Below are positions 46,235-56,929 of a DNA stretch of 64,000 nucleotides, one piece after another. Source of the stretch: Neoechinorhynchus agilis. Taxonomy: Eukaryota; Acanthocephala. The notes beneath the pieces are model-generated. The model ran no database searches. It saw nothing but the letters and a program-made list of their open reading frames with translations, and was not told the DNA's origin. The DNA lies in contig CM121341.1 of the NCBI GenBank assembly GCA_051530055.1, positions 9,610,001 through 9,674,000 on the forward strand, in the 5' to 3' direction. Made by a program: the position numbers and the translations under genes. How positions within the stretch are numbered: the first letter of the stretch is position 1; the number at the start of each line of letters is the position of its first letter.

Positions 46235-46710
46235 TTATCTCCGCTGTAGCATGCCGACCAAAGTGCTGAACTCGTTGAAATCTATCGCGTTGTTGTTGTT
46301 TCGATCTATCATTCTAAACATTCGGTATATCATGTTTCGATCCAGAGAGCCAAATCCAACTTGTTGGAGAGCCAACATAACTTCTTCAAATTCGAGACGC
46401 CCATTTCGATTTCTGTCTAAATAAAAGAATATTGCTTGCATATTTGCCGCACCTTGCATTCTACTTTTGTAAAGTTTAGAAACCAAGAAATGAACGAAGT
46501 TGTTAGCTATATACAAAGACTTGTATGAGTTTTCGTCCGAGAAAACTGTTAGTCATTTAAAGTCGTCGCATTGGAAGTACGCTCATAATATGCAAAGACG
46601 AGAATTTAAGAGAATTTAAAAAAATGAATTTACGGTATTGAGCCTCTTGATCAGCCTGAACAGTAGTGAGTTCAATCAGATTATCGATCAAACTTTTGTT
46701 AAAACTTTTA
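46235..46710 (-). CDS. EF-hand calcium-binding protein, 5' end unresolved
   Basis: Two exons on the minus strand: one ending at donor 46634 (CAATACC|GTAAAT) and 46545-46235 after acceptor 'ctaacag', phase 1. The second exon holds two canonical EF loops, DRNRNGRLEFEE and DRNNNNAIDFNE, each with acidic residues at positions 1 and 12 and Gly or Asn at 6. The upstream exon encodes a helix (LIDNLIELTTVQADQEAQ). No start codon is visible, and only about 40 bp further upstream lies the duplicated repeat at 46747-47107. A further exon must therefore lie beyond it, or the gene was truncated by that insertion. Family calmodulin/troponin-like; partner unknown. Confidence 0.7.
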
Positions 46711-46746
46711 GTGAGTTAATTCTTTAACTTTTTAAACTAACCAAAT

Positions 46747-47107
46747 AGAATTCTTCGAAAAATCCGCCGAAATTAGGTTTTTACCAGCAACGCAAATACA
46801 TTCTCTTAGTTTCGAGTCAATTTGAATGAGTAAAATAGCGCTTTTGTTTGAAAAATGAAGTTGACTACACCGGTTACAGTTTTCATTGATGAGGTTCTAA
46901 CAAAAATAACTTGCATTTTCGAAGCATGGATCCTTTAAAAAATTATTTGACTTTTACAACTCTGCGTCACAAAGTAGAATCAAAGGAGAACCTTTTAACT
47001 TAAGAAAAAAAACTCGCATAGTTCCTCAATGACTAAGATTCTTGTATAAAAGGCAGTAAAAAGATACACCTTTTTTTGTTTTCAACCTATTTTATTAAAT
47101 TACGAAT
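46747..47107. repeat. Direct duplication, copy 2
   Basis: Second copy of the 42971-43325 sequence, here without a following PEBP-like start codon. A weaker third relative is at 56640-56770. Confidence 0.9.
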
Positions 47108-47466
47108 TTAACCATTCTATTTTTATTCCCACTAATTTAATCGAGCGTTAGGATGAAAAGTGATTTTTTGTGCAAAAATAAAAAGGACTTCGATTATTTT
47201 AGCTGCTTGCCAAAGGTAGTTCAATTCAGGTAAGAGATTTCAAATTAATTACACAATGTATTGGCTGATTAATTTCTAAAGTCAGCAACATCTAAGTATA
47301 AAAAGTGTTTTTCTTGTCGAACTCCAATATCGAGCCTATAATAGCAGCTCACTCGCGATGCCTGATCGCTAATAAATCTACGAACTAAATGCGATTAGCA
47401 AGGATGAGAAAACCGCTGCAATTTGGACCTTAATGTCGATATGTGAGGTACAGTTGTATATGATTA

Positions 47467-47614
47467 GGATTATTATTTAGAAGTCTACATCCCCGGTAAA
47501 TATTATTTTATTAAAGGCGTTCTTTGAACCTTGTTGATTTCATCATCAATTGTGGTTCGAAACGTCTTTAATAAAAAATTATTTACCGGGTGACGACTTC
47601 TAAACAGTAATCTT
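47467..47614. mobile_element. Foldback/MITE related to the 2.2-2.8 kb palindrome
   Basis: Left arm 'attatttagaagtctacatc' and right arm '...gacgacttctaaacagtaat' are inverted repeats extending inward through 'ccggtaaat' and 'ttattaaag'. They share the end 'gaagtcttctaaacaataat' with the palindrome at 2.2-2.8 kb. The centre is about 40 bp. Confidence 0.7.
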
Positions 47615-48318
47615 GGATATTAATGTATATTCCATCCGATGTTTTCCGCAAAATTAGTTGCATTCTGCAGTGTTTCGATTGTTTTCTTAAATTCAATGAG
47701 AGTTACAAATTTTTATTCAATCATAGTGTAAAAGCACCCTCAAATTTAGTGAACGTTCTAAAATGCATAATTTAGAATGTCCTCGAAACACCACTAACTT
47801 CATTTATGAGAATGAATTCTTTAATCTGGCCAGATTAAGTTTGAACATTTTTTACTTTGATACTACTGACGCCTAAAAACATTCTAATTAAAACATTTAA
47901 ACAGCATTGAATCGAAGCTTTGCTGAGAAAATATACTAACTTCAGTTCTAACATCGTCGACGATGAATCCGAAGCTGTTAGTTATTTCCACCCATTATTT
48001 TTTATCTTGTGGCACTTTTAGCGTCATCAGGATAATTTCCAGATCATCGTTATGGCACTTTATGAAAGAGTGTGATTGTTCCGTTATTGGAAAACCTAAC
48101 AGCGATATGCATTCCGATTTTATCAGTATTCTACAATATATTAATATTAACTTTTTAACCATCGATAGAAAGTCCTTCGGGATATATTTAAAAACTTACA
48201 AACAATGAATGAAGAGGCGAGGATACCTTGCGAAATATCTCGAACAAATAAAGTATGTAATGACCGGGATTATTCTCACCGAAGGTATAATTAACTTTTT
48301 ATTAGTTAAATTTAACAA
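47615..48318. other. A+T-rich spacer
   Basis: No supported gene; short open frames only. Confidence 0.4.
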
Positions 48319-48948
48319 TTATATTCTATCAATTAGAACTTTCATCCCATCTACACCGATTTTCCTCTTCTTTACACGCTGTATTTCACGCTTGATTTGC
48401 TTTCGACGTTTTCGTGGCCTTGTATCATGAATTGAATTGAAATTGAAATCCAAAAGTGGGTATGGGATCATTTGTTGCTCACACATAAGACATTTGAGGT
48501 AGTGTTCATATTGTATTAAGAACAGTTCGTTTCCATGGTGTGATACGTGCCGAGGATATAACTCTTCTAAATCGACGAGGTTAGGAAATTCTTCAATACC
48601 TGTGCTTTCAGCTAAAGGTAGAAAAACTAGAGGTTCTTCTATAATTGTCGAGGGCAATTCATAACCGCAAAAATATTTCCTTTCACGCCTTGCGTTCCAA
48701 TCGTAGTCTTCTGGATAGGCCACCATGAAATCGTTCATTAACGTTTCCTGAGGGATAATGAGAGTCTCCTCGATTTTTTCGTTTAACCCAAAAAATGATT
48801 TCATGTGCAGCATTGACCAAGGTTCAGGCTCGATCACCTTGAATGAGTTTAAGACGTAGCTGTTGGAATCCGAGCACTGAAACCTATCGAGATTCTTGCT
48901 TCGTTTAATTTTTAGTTTAGGAATGTCTGTAACTTTGTTTAATTTCAT
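48319..48948 (-). CDS. Orphan protein with basic C-terminal tail
   Basis: 209 codons in one exon. 'tttattttag' ends three bases before the ATG, an acceptor-like context that supports the gene and its start. The body is mildly acidic with many Pro and aromatic residues (FFGLNEKIEE, YPEDYDWNARRERKYFCGYE) and a CxxC (CLMC). The last 40 residues contain PRKRRKQIKREIQRVKKRK, a probable nuclear localisation or nucleic-acid-binding tail. I recognise no domain, so a nuclear location is an inference from the tail alone. Confidence 0.6.
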   Translation of the reverse strand: MKLNKVTDIPKLKIKRSKNLDRFQCSDSNSYVLNSFKVIEPEPWSMLHMKSFFGLNEKIEETLIIPQETLMNDFMVAYPEDYDWNARRERKYFCGYELPSTIIEEPLVFLPLAESTGIEEFPNLVDLEELYPRHVSHHGNELFLIQYEHYLKCLMCEQQMIPYPLLDFNFNSIHDTRPRKRRKQIKREIQRVKKRKIGVDGMKVLIDRI

Positions 48949-50937
48949 TATCTAAAATAAAGAATCCGATTGTGAATTGAAAAAAAGACATTTATGTAAC
49001 TTATTTTATCGGTACGCTCTAAATCTACTGTTTGTGAACATGTCAGAATTAAAAACAAAAGGTTGACGATTAAAGTGCGGAAATCGAAATAAAAAACGAA
49101 TTTTTCTCTATAAGATGGCTTCACGCTAAGTGTTCATTGATTTCGTAGATAATCTAAGCGAGTGTTGGAAATATAAAAATTAATTTTCTAAATTACTGAG
49201 AAAATTTCTTATCTTAAACGTCTCGTCTACAAAACTAATCATTATCATGTTTACGGCATCTACGAATTTTACACTCCTTTACAAATCAGTAAATTTCAAA
49301 CGACCGCAGAGAAATTAAGACGTGTCTGCTTCCGAAAATTAAATTTTTAGTCTTTTAATCATATCTGAACGATCTTTGTGACTTGTAAAGGTAAAAATTC
49401 TTCTATTCGTTCACTTATCAAGGCCTCAAAGTACTTTGTTTTGAACTGTGATTTAATCTTTACATCGCCGATTCATGTGGATAATTTGGGCTTTTACTCC
49501 ACAAAGGGAAACTTAATTATACAGTGGGGGTTCAATATACTCAGCATGACATTGGGCTGACAGACAAACCACATGGATCCTTCAAACTATTAAGAAAAAA
49601 GTGTAAAAATTAAGCATGCTGTTTGATTTGTCCGCTGAGCTCGAAAATCGCTATGCATTCGATAGTGGGAGATTTTTGTGAAATAATAACTGGATCATTG
49701 CAATTACCGTGGTTGAAGACTTGTAAACAATAATTCCAATCACATTCCCAACGGTACCTCACATATCGACATAACTGAATGATGTTTAGAATGAATTAAA
49801 AATTTCAATGCAGTGTTCAAAAATAGACTCACGCAGTTTCAAAAAATGGAGACTAACTTTAGTGGAGGCGCCTGGTTGATTTTAGAACTTTTTTACGATT
49901 CAGTGCCGCCATAGATAAGTAAAACTAATTCTCGATTAACAATGTTCATAGCTGTAAACCAAATCGATATATGGTCCTATAAATAATTATTATAAAACGC
50001 CTTTTCTGTAGTGATAGGCAAATTAGTTGCAGTCTGCAGCCAATCAGAGTACGAGAAGGTAATGGTATCGTAATTAATGAGAAAAATGTTTAAATTTAAT
50101 TATAGTCAATTGTGAAAATATCAAAATTATAAAAATGTAAAATTTAATGCATAGAATAGTTAAATTTTTGCACGATGACATATAAAAATCGATTGATTTA
50201 AAATTTCGCTTTCGCAATATTATTCCTTGCCTATTTTCGACACTTGAGAAGTACTTAAATATTAGTAAATTTTTAATAGCCGCAAGAAATTTCAAACTGA
50301 TTGCTAGATCTCCTTAACGCCCCCTTTCGGTCACCACCAATTAAGATATTCTTTTTGCGGACTGTTTGTAAATCACACCCCAGGCAATTCAGATATTGAC
50401 GCATACAAAAGCATATCGCTTTGATCTATTCTTGAAAAACAATAGAAAACACTTTAAGTGCACTTAAGTGCCCCAAGCGAATAAAGGCACCAGAAACGTT
50501 GAATTGGTAAATTTCGAAAAGTTACACTTTCAAGAAAATGAATAATTAATCGATTATTATTTTTGATTACTTAATTGTTTTAGCTATCAACGAGTGGCAG
50601 CTGAGAATGAAGTCTGATTAGTGAAGAATAAATACTAAGAATTATGTCAGAAAAGTTTATCTTCACACCATCCGTCCGCAAGTTTCCCGCAACTAATCTA
50701 TAAATATGTGGTTTATATCTATAATTGAACGGCTTAATTGATTAGTTGTGCTTTCCGATGGGATACATATGTGGAACTAAGAAGAAAATATTAATTTAAC
50801 CAAATGCACATGTTCATTTTGTAATATTTTCTGACGAGTTAATCGTGTCGATACAGATTGATCGGTTTGATGACATTTTTAAGTACGATGCTATTATGGA
50901 AAAAGTTAACTTTTATTAAAACCTAAGAGATTATTGG
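48949..50937. other. A+T-rich spacer
   Basis: No supported gene. Near 49706-49775 is a solo end of the foldback family ('gaagacttgtaaacaataattcc ... ggtacctcacat'). The rest shows nothing recognisable. Confidence 0.45.
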
Positions 50938-51010
50938 GCCCAGTGGCCGAGTGGTATGCGCGTTCAGAATGCGCTCGATTGGTCGATGGTTCAAATTTAC
51001 TGGTCGCCCT
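50938..51010 (+). pseudogene. tRNA-Leu(CAG)-like sequence, probably a pseudogene or SINE head
   Basis: Box A-like TGGCCGAGTGGT, an anticodon hairpin GCGC-GTTCAGAAT-GCGC presenting CAG, a short variable-arm-like hairpin and a box B-like GGTTCAAAT occur with tRNA spacing. The T stem and acceptor stem do not pair properly, so a functional tRNA is unlikely. Confidence 0.45.
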
Positions 51011-52410
51011 TCGAGTGCGGCTTCCAAAAGATATGCAGTGATGCCATGAGTGTACACGATTTGAGATAAAAATAGAGATTATTGAACTTCAAACAGGTGC
51101 CGAAGTATTGAGAATACTTGCAAAAAAGAAAGATTAAATAAAATGCGAGTGCTTACAAATTTAAAATCACATTATATTTTTGGGTTAAATCGACAACTCT
51201 GAAGATTCAATAGCCGAATCGCGCAATGTTCGTATCTTTGACCGCAAAATTCGTTTATTGCGGTGTTTATATGGTGAAGAACTTTAGAAATGCGTACATT
51301 TGTCACGGTGATTTGATATTTAATTGCATTATAACGCAATAAACAAAGCTAATCCTTGAACAATATCTGCCGACCACACTTGCTTGTTAGTTTTTCAGTT
51401 AGGCGTGAAGCTTTTGAAACAGGAGTAACATATTAAAATGTCGATATGTGAAGAAGTACCCGAGTATATGATTAGAAGTGTTGTGTATATCTTTAAAATC
51501 GCATAAACCGATTTTAAAATCACAATCATAAGCAATTGTTGACTGGACTTTTAACTACGAATCTAGAAGTCTTAAATTGAACACTTAAAAAATCCTTGAT
51601 TAAAAGGCGTACAAGATTGTGCTGAAATATCGGAATTAATAAATTTTTTGAATTTTAAGGCCATAAAGGACGGACAATGTCGCTGAATCAAACGTTAAAT
51701 AGTGTTAAAGGAATGTGATTTTATTTTATTATACGACTTTTTATAAATATAAAATAATAAGCAGTATAAAAGAAAAATCTGATCAAATAAGCATAAATTA
51801 ACTGCAAACTTTTATTACTGTAAATTCGTCGTAGCTTTATAAGAAAATCTCGAAATCCAAGTTGAAGGCACTTCTTTTAGAGAGAAATGAATGGCGTCCT
51901 TTATAATGTGCCTTTAAATTAAAAGACGAAAAGGATATATAAACATGATTATCAGATGCACTTTCCCTCTTACTGGTGATTATTACATGATGAAACTTCC
52001 ATATATCTTAAATTGCTTTTAAAAAAATTACACAATAGTTTAAAATTGGAGTCTTTAAAAAATTTCAGTTGTTTTCCTCGCATATCTGCGTGCTCAAATG
52101 ACAGCAACACCGGATATTTATTTTTCATTAATTGTTTGCTGTAAAAGTGAAACATAAAAATGGATATATTAAAAATTTGGTCGGTAGATGTCGAAAGCAA
52201 TTAATTTTGATTGAACGGACCAAAGTGTCGATTGACTTAACGCTTCAGTTTAAATGCTTAGCAATGTTTTTAAACAACGAATTGCTTCTTAAAGTTTTAT
52301 GCCAAATGATCAACATCATGCTCATTAGTTGTAATGACCTTAAAGGAATCTAATAAGAATAGAACATTTGTAATGATGGAAATAGAACAAATATATAACA
52401 CTCGTAGCCT
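51011..52410. other. A+T-rich spacer
   Basis: No gene, repeat or RNA recognised. The downstream region of the tRNA-like sequence shows no poly(A) or clear repeat boundary. Confidence 0.4.
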
Positions 52411-52824
52411 TTATAATTTGAAATGATCTAGCGTGGCTAAATAGAGTGCAATGTCATTACACATCAAGGTTTTGCGTTTAGCGTGTTTGGTGAATTGGTT
52501 CGAGACTGCGAAAAGGAATTCCATTTCTCGCTCTAGGGCGTACTGAAGGCAATTTACGGCAGCCAACGTAAACCGCATTTTTTCACGGTGAAGAACTTCA
52601 ACTGTAGATCGGAGAGTACGAACAAAATTCGCCCTTGGAATATCGAATTTCCGGCCTTTTTTTCCTCGGCGAGATATAAAAGAACGTCTCTTCCGCCTGC
52701 TATTGTTCACGATGGAATGATTGTCTTTAAGTAGTAGCGCCTGAAAATCGACCATGATCTCGTCCAGGCAGTCATCAAGCGCGTCTCGCTTTTTCGTAAA
52801 CCGCCTTTGACGCCGTAGCTTCAT
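52411..52824 (-). CDS. Highly divergent histone H3-fold protein (CenH3/CENP-A candidate)
   Basis: 137 codons from the ATG. Residues about 65-132 follow the H3 fold: an alpha-1-like IPRANFVRTL, a long loop 1, then RFTLAAVNCLQYALEREMEFLF (compare H3 [22 protein letters not shown]), and HAKRKTLMCNDIAL, matching H3 HAKRVTIMPKDIQL. The alpha-1 to alpha-2 spacing is about four residues longer than in H3, as expected of centromeric H3. The N-terminal tail is basic (RRQRRFTKKR, RRKRRS) and unlike canonical H3, with no ARTKQ. 'tttttattacag' abuts the ATG, so the exon is either trans-spliced or internal with further upstream exons. The adjacent repeated units supply an in-phase donor. H3-fold assignment is good; the centromeric role is inference. 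Confidence 0.7.
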   Translation of the reverse strand: MKLRRQRRFTKKRDALDDCLDEIMVDFQALLLKDNHSIVNNSRRKRRSFISRRGKKGRKFDIPRANFVRTLRSTVEVLHREKMRFTLAAVNCLQYALEREMEFLFAVSNQFTKHAKRKTLMCNDIALYLATLDHFKL

Positions 52825-52972
52825 CTGTAATAAAAAAGATGGACTATGGAAATGGCTCGATTATAACCTTTTTTTAGAAATTGGAATACGCTATACGGTT
52901 CACAAATAAAAGTCGTTACAAAATTTTAACATTCAATTTACTGATGAAACCTCAAAAAGGTTCCAGGAGGAG

Positions 52973-54080
52973 GAACATCTTTACTCGCCATTGCCCTAAA
53001 AATAGTTCGCGTTTCGACCAGAATTTCTTTAAAGGTTAAAAATTCTGAGGTGCTTAGACCGACGGCCTGAAATGTCTCAATGCTGAGAGATTTTATAAAA
53101 GTATAGAGCGAAGGATAGACAAAATCCAGAACGAGAGGAAGGAACATCTTTATTCGCCATTGCCCTAAAAATAGTTCGGGTTTCGACCAGAATTTCTTTA
53201 AAGGTTATAAATTCTGAGGTGCTTAGACCGACGGCCTGAAATGTCTCAATGCTGAGAGATTTTATAAAAGTATAGAGCGAAGGATAGACAAAATCCAGAA
53301 CGAGAGGAAACTTTATAAAAGTTGAGCTTCAACATTCGGTTTATAAAAGTTTGACAATGAATTTACGGCTGAAACTTTAAAAAAGGTTCCGAGAGGAGGA
53401 ACATCTTTACTCGCCATTGCCCTAAAAATAGTTCGGGTTTCGACCAGAATTTCTTTAAAGGTTATAAATTCTGAGGTGCTTAGACCGACGGCCTAAAATG
53501 TCTCAATGCTGAGAGATTTTATAAAAGTATAGAGCGAAGGATAGACAAAATCCAGAACGAGAGGAAACTTTATAAAAGTTGAGCTTCAACATTCGGTTTA
53601 TAAAAGTTTGACAATGAATTTACGGCTGAAACTTTAAAAAAGGTTCCGAGAGGAGGAACATCTTTATTCGCCATTGCCCTAAAAATAGTTCGGGTTTCGA
53701 CCAGAATTTCCTTAAAGGTTATAAATTCTGAGGTGCTTAGACCGACGGCCTGAAATGTCTCAATGCTGAGAGATTTTTTAAAAGTATAGAGCGAACGATA
53801 ACTTTATAAAAGTTGAGCTTCAACATTCGGTTTATAAAAGTTTGACAATGAATTTACGGCTGAAACTTTAAAAAAGGTTCCGAGAGGAGGAACATCTTTA
53901 TTCGCCATTGCCCTAAAAATAGTTCGGGTTTCGACCAGAATTTCTTTAAAGGTTATAAATTCTGAGGTGCTTAGACCGACGGCCTGAAATGTCTCAATGC
54001 TGAGAGATTTTTTAAAAGTATAGAGCGAACGATAGAGGAAATCCAGAATAAGAGGAAACTTTATAAAAGTTGAGCTTCAA
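52973..54080 (-). repeat. Tandem array of ~257-bp units resembling duplicated exons upstream of the H3-like gene
   Basis: Unit landmarks 'gaacatcttta' fall at 52973, 53142, 53399, 53656 and 53890, giving five units spaced 169, 257, 257 and 234 bp with only a few substitutions each. On the minus strand every unit keeps 'gacatttcag', then an open stretch encoding AVGLSTSEFITFKEILVE and IFRAMANKDVPPLG, then GTAAAT. That is an acceptor, about 50 codons and a donor. In the longer units the donor is phase 0 and would join the H3-like ATG exon in frame; the nearest unit has lost one base and would not. Before the array, 'ttttttag' precedes an ATG near 54095. Confidence 0.8.
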
Positions 54081-54844
54081 CATTGGATCTAAAAAATAGG
54101 GAAATTATTTACTAAACAAAAATAAATGAATCTAAGAAATAAAAACGGTCAGCTTTTCCGATTCGTGCTATCGCTGATATACGAACAAAGCCAAAATTCA
54201 AATTATGTTCATCGCGTTGCTTTATTTAACCGGAAGAAAGTAATTCCGACATTAAGGCAAAACCTAAGGTCGTCCAATTCTTCTAAATGCGCCTATTCAA
54301 AATCCATTTCTAGATTATCGATGAGTTCGATGACAACGAAATTTCTTAAAACGGTCCGGTGTTGCGATGACGATATCACAGTGTATAAAATCAATTTTAT
54401 TATAACACAATGTAAAATGCTGAAAGTTGACTATTTTAAGAATAGTTCAAAACTCTGATTTCAACACTATTTTGTTTATTGTCATGGAATCTCATAAATT
54501 GTTACATCTTTTATGAAAAAAAGGCGGAAACCCGTTTTAAAGTACAGAAATTGGATTTTATTATCAAAAACGCATTTTATTCGAATATTCCGTGTTAGTT
54601 TTGAAATAATGAGTGTTTTTTGGTCGTTTATCCGCTGCTTTTTCAATTTCCCATTACAACGTGACTAATCCATTCTTTAAAGCGATTCAAATCGAAAGTA
54701 CTAGCAATATATATTTTTGATTTTCGTTTATAAATTTCGATGAGTTTCTGTGCATTTCCGCATTTTAGTGACCATAAATTGACGAAAATTCCATGCTTAT
54801 TTTTTGGCTCAAACTTCTTTAAAATATTTTAGATTTAACGTTGA
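54081..54844. other. Intergenic spacer between the array and the VRK gene
   Basis: An open frame of 110 codons at 54126-54458 has no acceptor context, signal peptide or family features and was not called. The remainder is A+T-rich. Confidence 0.35.
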
Positions 54845-56511
54845 ATGCCCCCTGCATCGAATCGTAAACGCAAAGCCGTAATGTCATCATCTCGACAATG
54901 TGTAAGATCCGCTCAACGGAAGGCTCGCGGAAAAGAATTGGTCCATAAATTTAACCGTGGATTAATCCTTAAAGATATGCTTGGAAATGAGTATGTCCTT
55001 GGTTCGCAGTTTTCAAAAGGAGGATGTGGATTGCTTTATGAAGGTAAGAAGAAGTCCACCGGTGATCCTGTAGCCATAAAACTCGAACCGAAGATCAATG
55101 GACCTTTATTTTGTGAAATGCATTTTTACACTGGGCAAATGTGCAAGGTTCGACCAATGCAGGAATTTAAAAATATGCACTCCCTAAAAAGAGGAAATCC
55201 TGAATCGATAGCACTATTTTAGCAAGAACATTCTTTATAGTAAAGAAATTATTCATTATAGTTTCAGTTTCAATTAGCGATTAATGATTCAGAAAAATAG
55301 ATTTATATTGAAAATTTTCGGGATTTTCGTTGGCCTTTTTGAATCAATTGTTAAAACCACACAACAATTGACAGACCGAAAATTTTCAATATAAATCTAT
55401 TTTTCTGAATCACTAATCGCTAATTGAAACTGAAACAACTTCGCGTTTGACTTTACGCTTAAAAATAATTCATACTGCTTTAACGCTCTAATTGACACGA
55501 TATTCTCTTTTCTAAAACATCTCGCATTACCCAGGATTCTCGGTACTGGACTCTATGGACCAACCGAATCAAAGGCAGAATACCGATTTCTCGTTCTCCC
55601 GAGATTTGGCGACAACGTTGAAGACGCTTTGAACTCAATGTTTCCATCGTCTTCATCTCGATGGTCTCAATCCCGTTCCCTTTTATCGATTCAAATTTTA
55701 CACCAAATTTTTTACGGTCTCTGGTACATCCACTCACACGGATTCGTTCACGCTGACGTTAAAGGATCGAATATCGTGTTTGACCGCGAGGACACTAGCC
55801 GCGTCTACCTCATAGATTTCGGCCTGGCATCTAAATACATCGATGAAACTAGAAAAGGACATATAGAATATGTAATAAGACCGAAGAATAAACACGAAGG
55901 TACACTATGAATGAACAGGTCGCTTTTATGCTTCTAACGAACGATCTGTTCAAATAGAGTACACCAGTGAAGATAGACACCTTGGTGTGAGAACTAGTCG
56001 TCGATCGGATTTGGAAGTTCTTTGCTATGTACTCGTGGATTTGGTTTCATATCCTCGAGGACTTTCTTGGTTGTCCAACAAGAATCACGATGAAGTTATG
56101 CAAGCAAAGATTCAGTTTAAGGCAAACACTTTAAATGAGACAAACAAGTTATTGGAGGGTTTATGTCCTTTCTGGAAAAAATTTTCGAAACTGATCTCGG
56201 ACTTTTGCAAAGAGGTGTTTGAACTTTCGTACGATGCTGAACCAAAATATCAGCTATTGAGCAATTTAATGACAGAGATGGCCGTCTTGTGTAACGAAAA
56301 ATCTGGATTCGAATCGAATACATTTGAGCCTATTGAGGCGAAAAGCGATGTAGAACCAAGTCGAAGGTCAAGTCGTCTTATATCTAAGACTCCATTTGCT
56401 CCAAATGAGTCAACATCAAAGGAGATTAGCGAAGAACGAGAGTGGACTAAAAATCAAACCAAGAGAATTGTACACGAAAAGGATATCGGAGTACAGACTG
56501 ATAATCCTTAA
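54845..56511 (+). CDS. vrk-1: VRK-family (vaccinia-related-kinase-like) protein kinase, VRK-1 homologue
   Basis: A nuclear serine/threonine kinase family that phosphorylates chromatin proteins such as BAF and acts at the nuclear envelope. Exon 1 (from 54845, ATG 12 bases after 'attttag') encodes a basic tail and the first kinase lobe: the Gly loop (FSKGGCGLLYEG), VAIKLEP and NGPLFCEMHFY, which is VRK-specific. Exon 2 (to 55899) gives HLALPRILGTGLYG, RFLVLPRFG, the catalytic loop FVHADVKGSN, and LIDFGLASKY (DFG, where vertebrate VRKs have DYG). Exon 3 (55958-56511) has TSRRSDLEVLCY and a basic/acidic tail. The exon 2-3 join is in phase. The exon 1-2 join has no clean GT-AG pair that keeps the expected residues, because a MITE occupies the space between; the gene may use a poor site or be disrupted. 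Confidence 0.8.
55245..55436. mobile_element. MITE inside the VRK gene
   Basis: Left end 'gaaattattcattatagtttcagtttcaatta' has the same terminal sequence as the element at 5086. The arms extend through 'gattcagaaaaatagatttatattgaaaattttcgg', giving a stem of over 60 bp around a ~60-bp loop. The right end is about 15 bp short of the left. Confidence 0.85.
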
Positions 56512-56519
56512 ATTCCGTG

Positions 56520-56929
56520 AGTGTAAGTTTTAAAGGCGATGCAATAAATGAAGAAACACTCTATGTTAACCTTCTTAAAGCTTCGTGCACATTAATGCTA
56601 ATGTTCAAGAATATCAAAAATAGAATTTTAATAAATCTGAATTGAGCAGAAATTATCTATCATAAAGTCATGCTTTAAAATTTTATGTGACTTTTACTAT
56701 TCTGTGCCACAATATAAAATCAAAGAAGAACCTTTTTACTTTAAGGCAAACAATCGCATCGCTTCCCTGTGAACCTTAGATGAAGATAAACCGCAAAGAG
56801 ATTCCGAGACTAACTCAGAGTTGTCGTAGATGCGTCCATGCGTTCTCTAGACTGGTGTTTTCCGCTGGTGATGTTTCTCAAGGATCTTTAACCACAAAAG
56901 TAAAAGAGTAAATAAGTTCTTTTGACGAA
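56520..56929. repeat. Spacer with a degenerate copy of the 355-bp repeat
   Basis: At 56680-56770 'gacttttactattctgtgccacaa' and 'aatcaaagaagaaccttttt' parallel 'gacttttacaactctgcgtcacaa' and 'aatcaaaggagaacctttt' of the repeat at 43.2 and 46.98 kb. Nothing else is recognised. Confidence 0.55.

Noticed and set aside
50938-51010. Functional tRNA-Leu(CAG)
   Set aside because: Acceptor and T stems do not pair, and the T loop and flanks are altered; kept only as a tRNA-like remnant.
52973-54080. CRISPR-like or bacterial repeat array
   Set aside because: Unit length (~257 bp), absence of unique spacers and the eukaryotic context rule this out.
54126-54458. 110-codon frame between the array and VRK
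   Set aside because: No start context, no domain, and no paralogue in the window.
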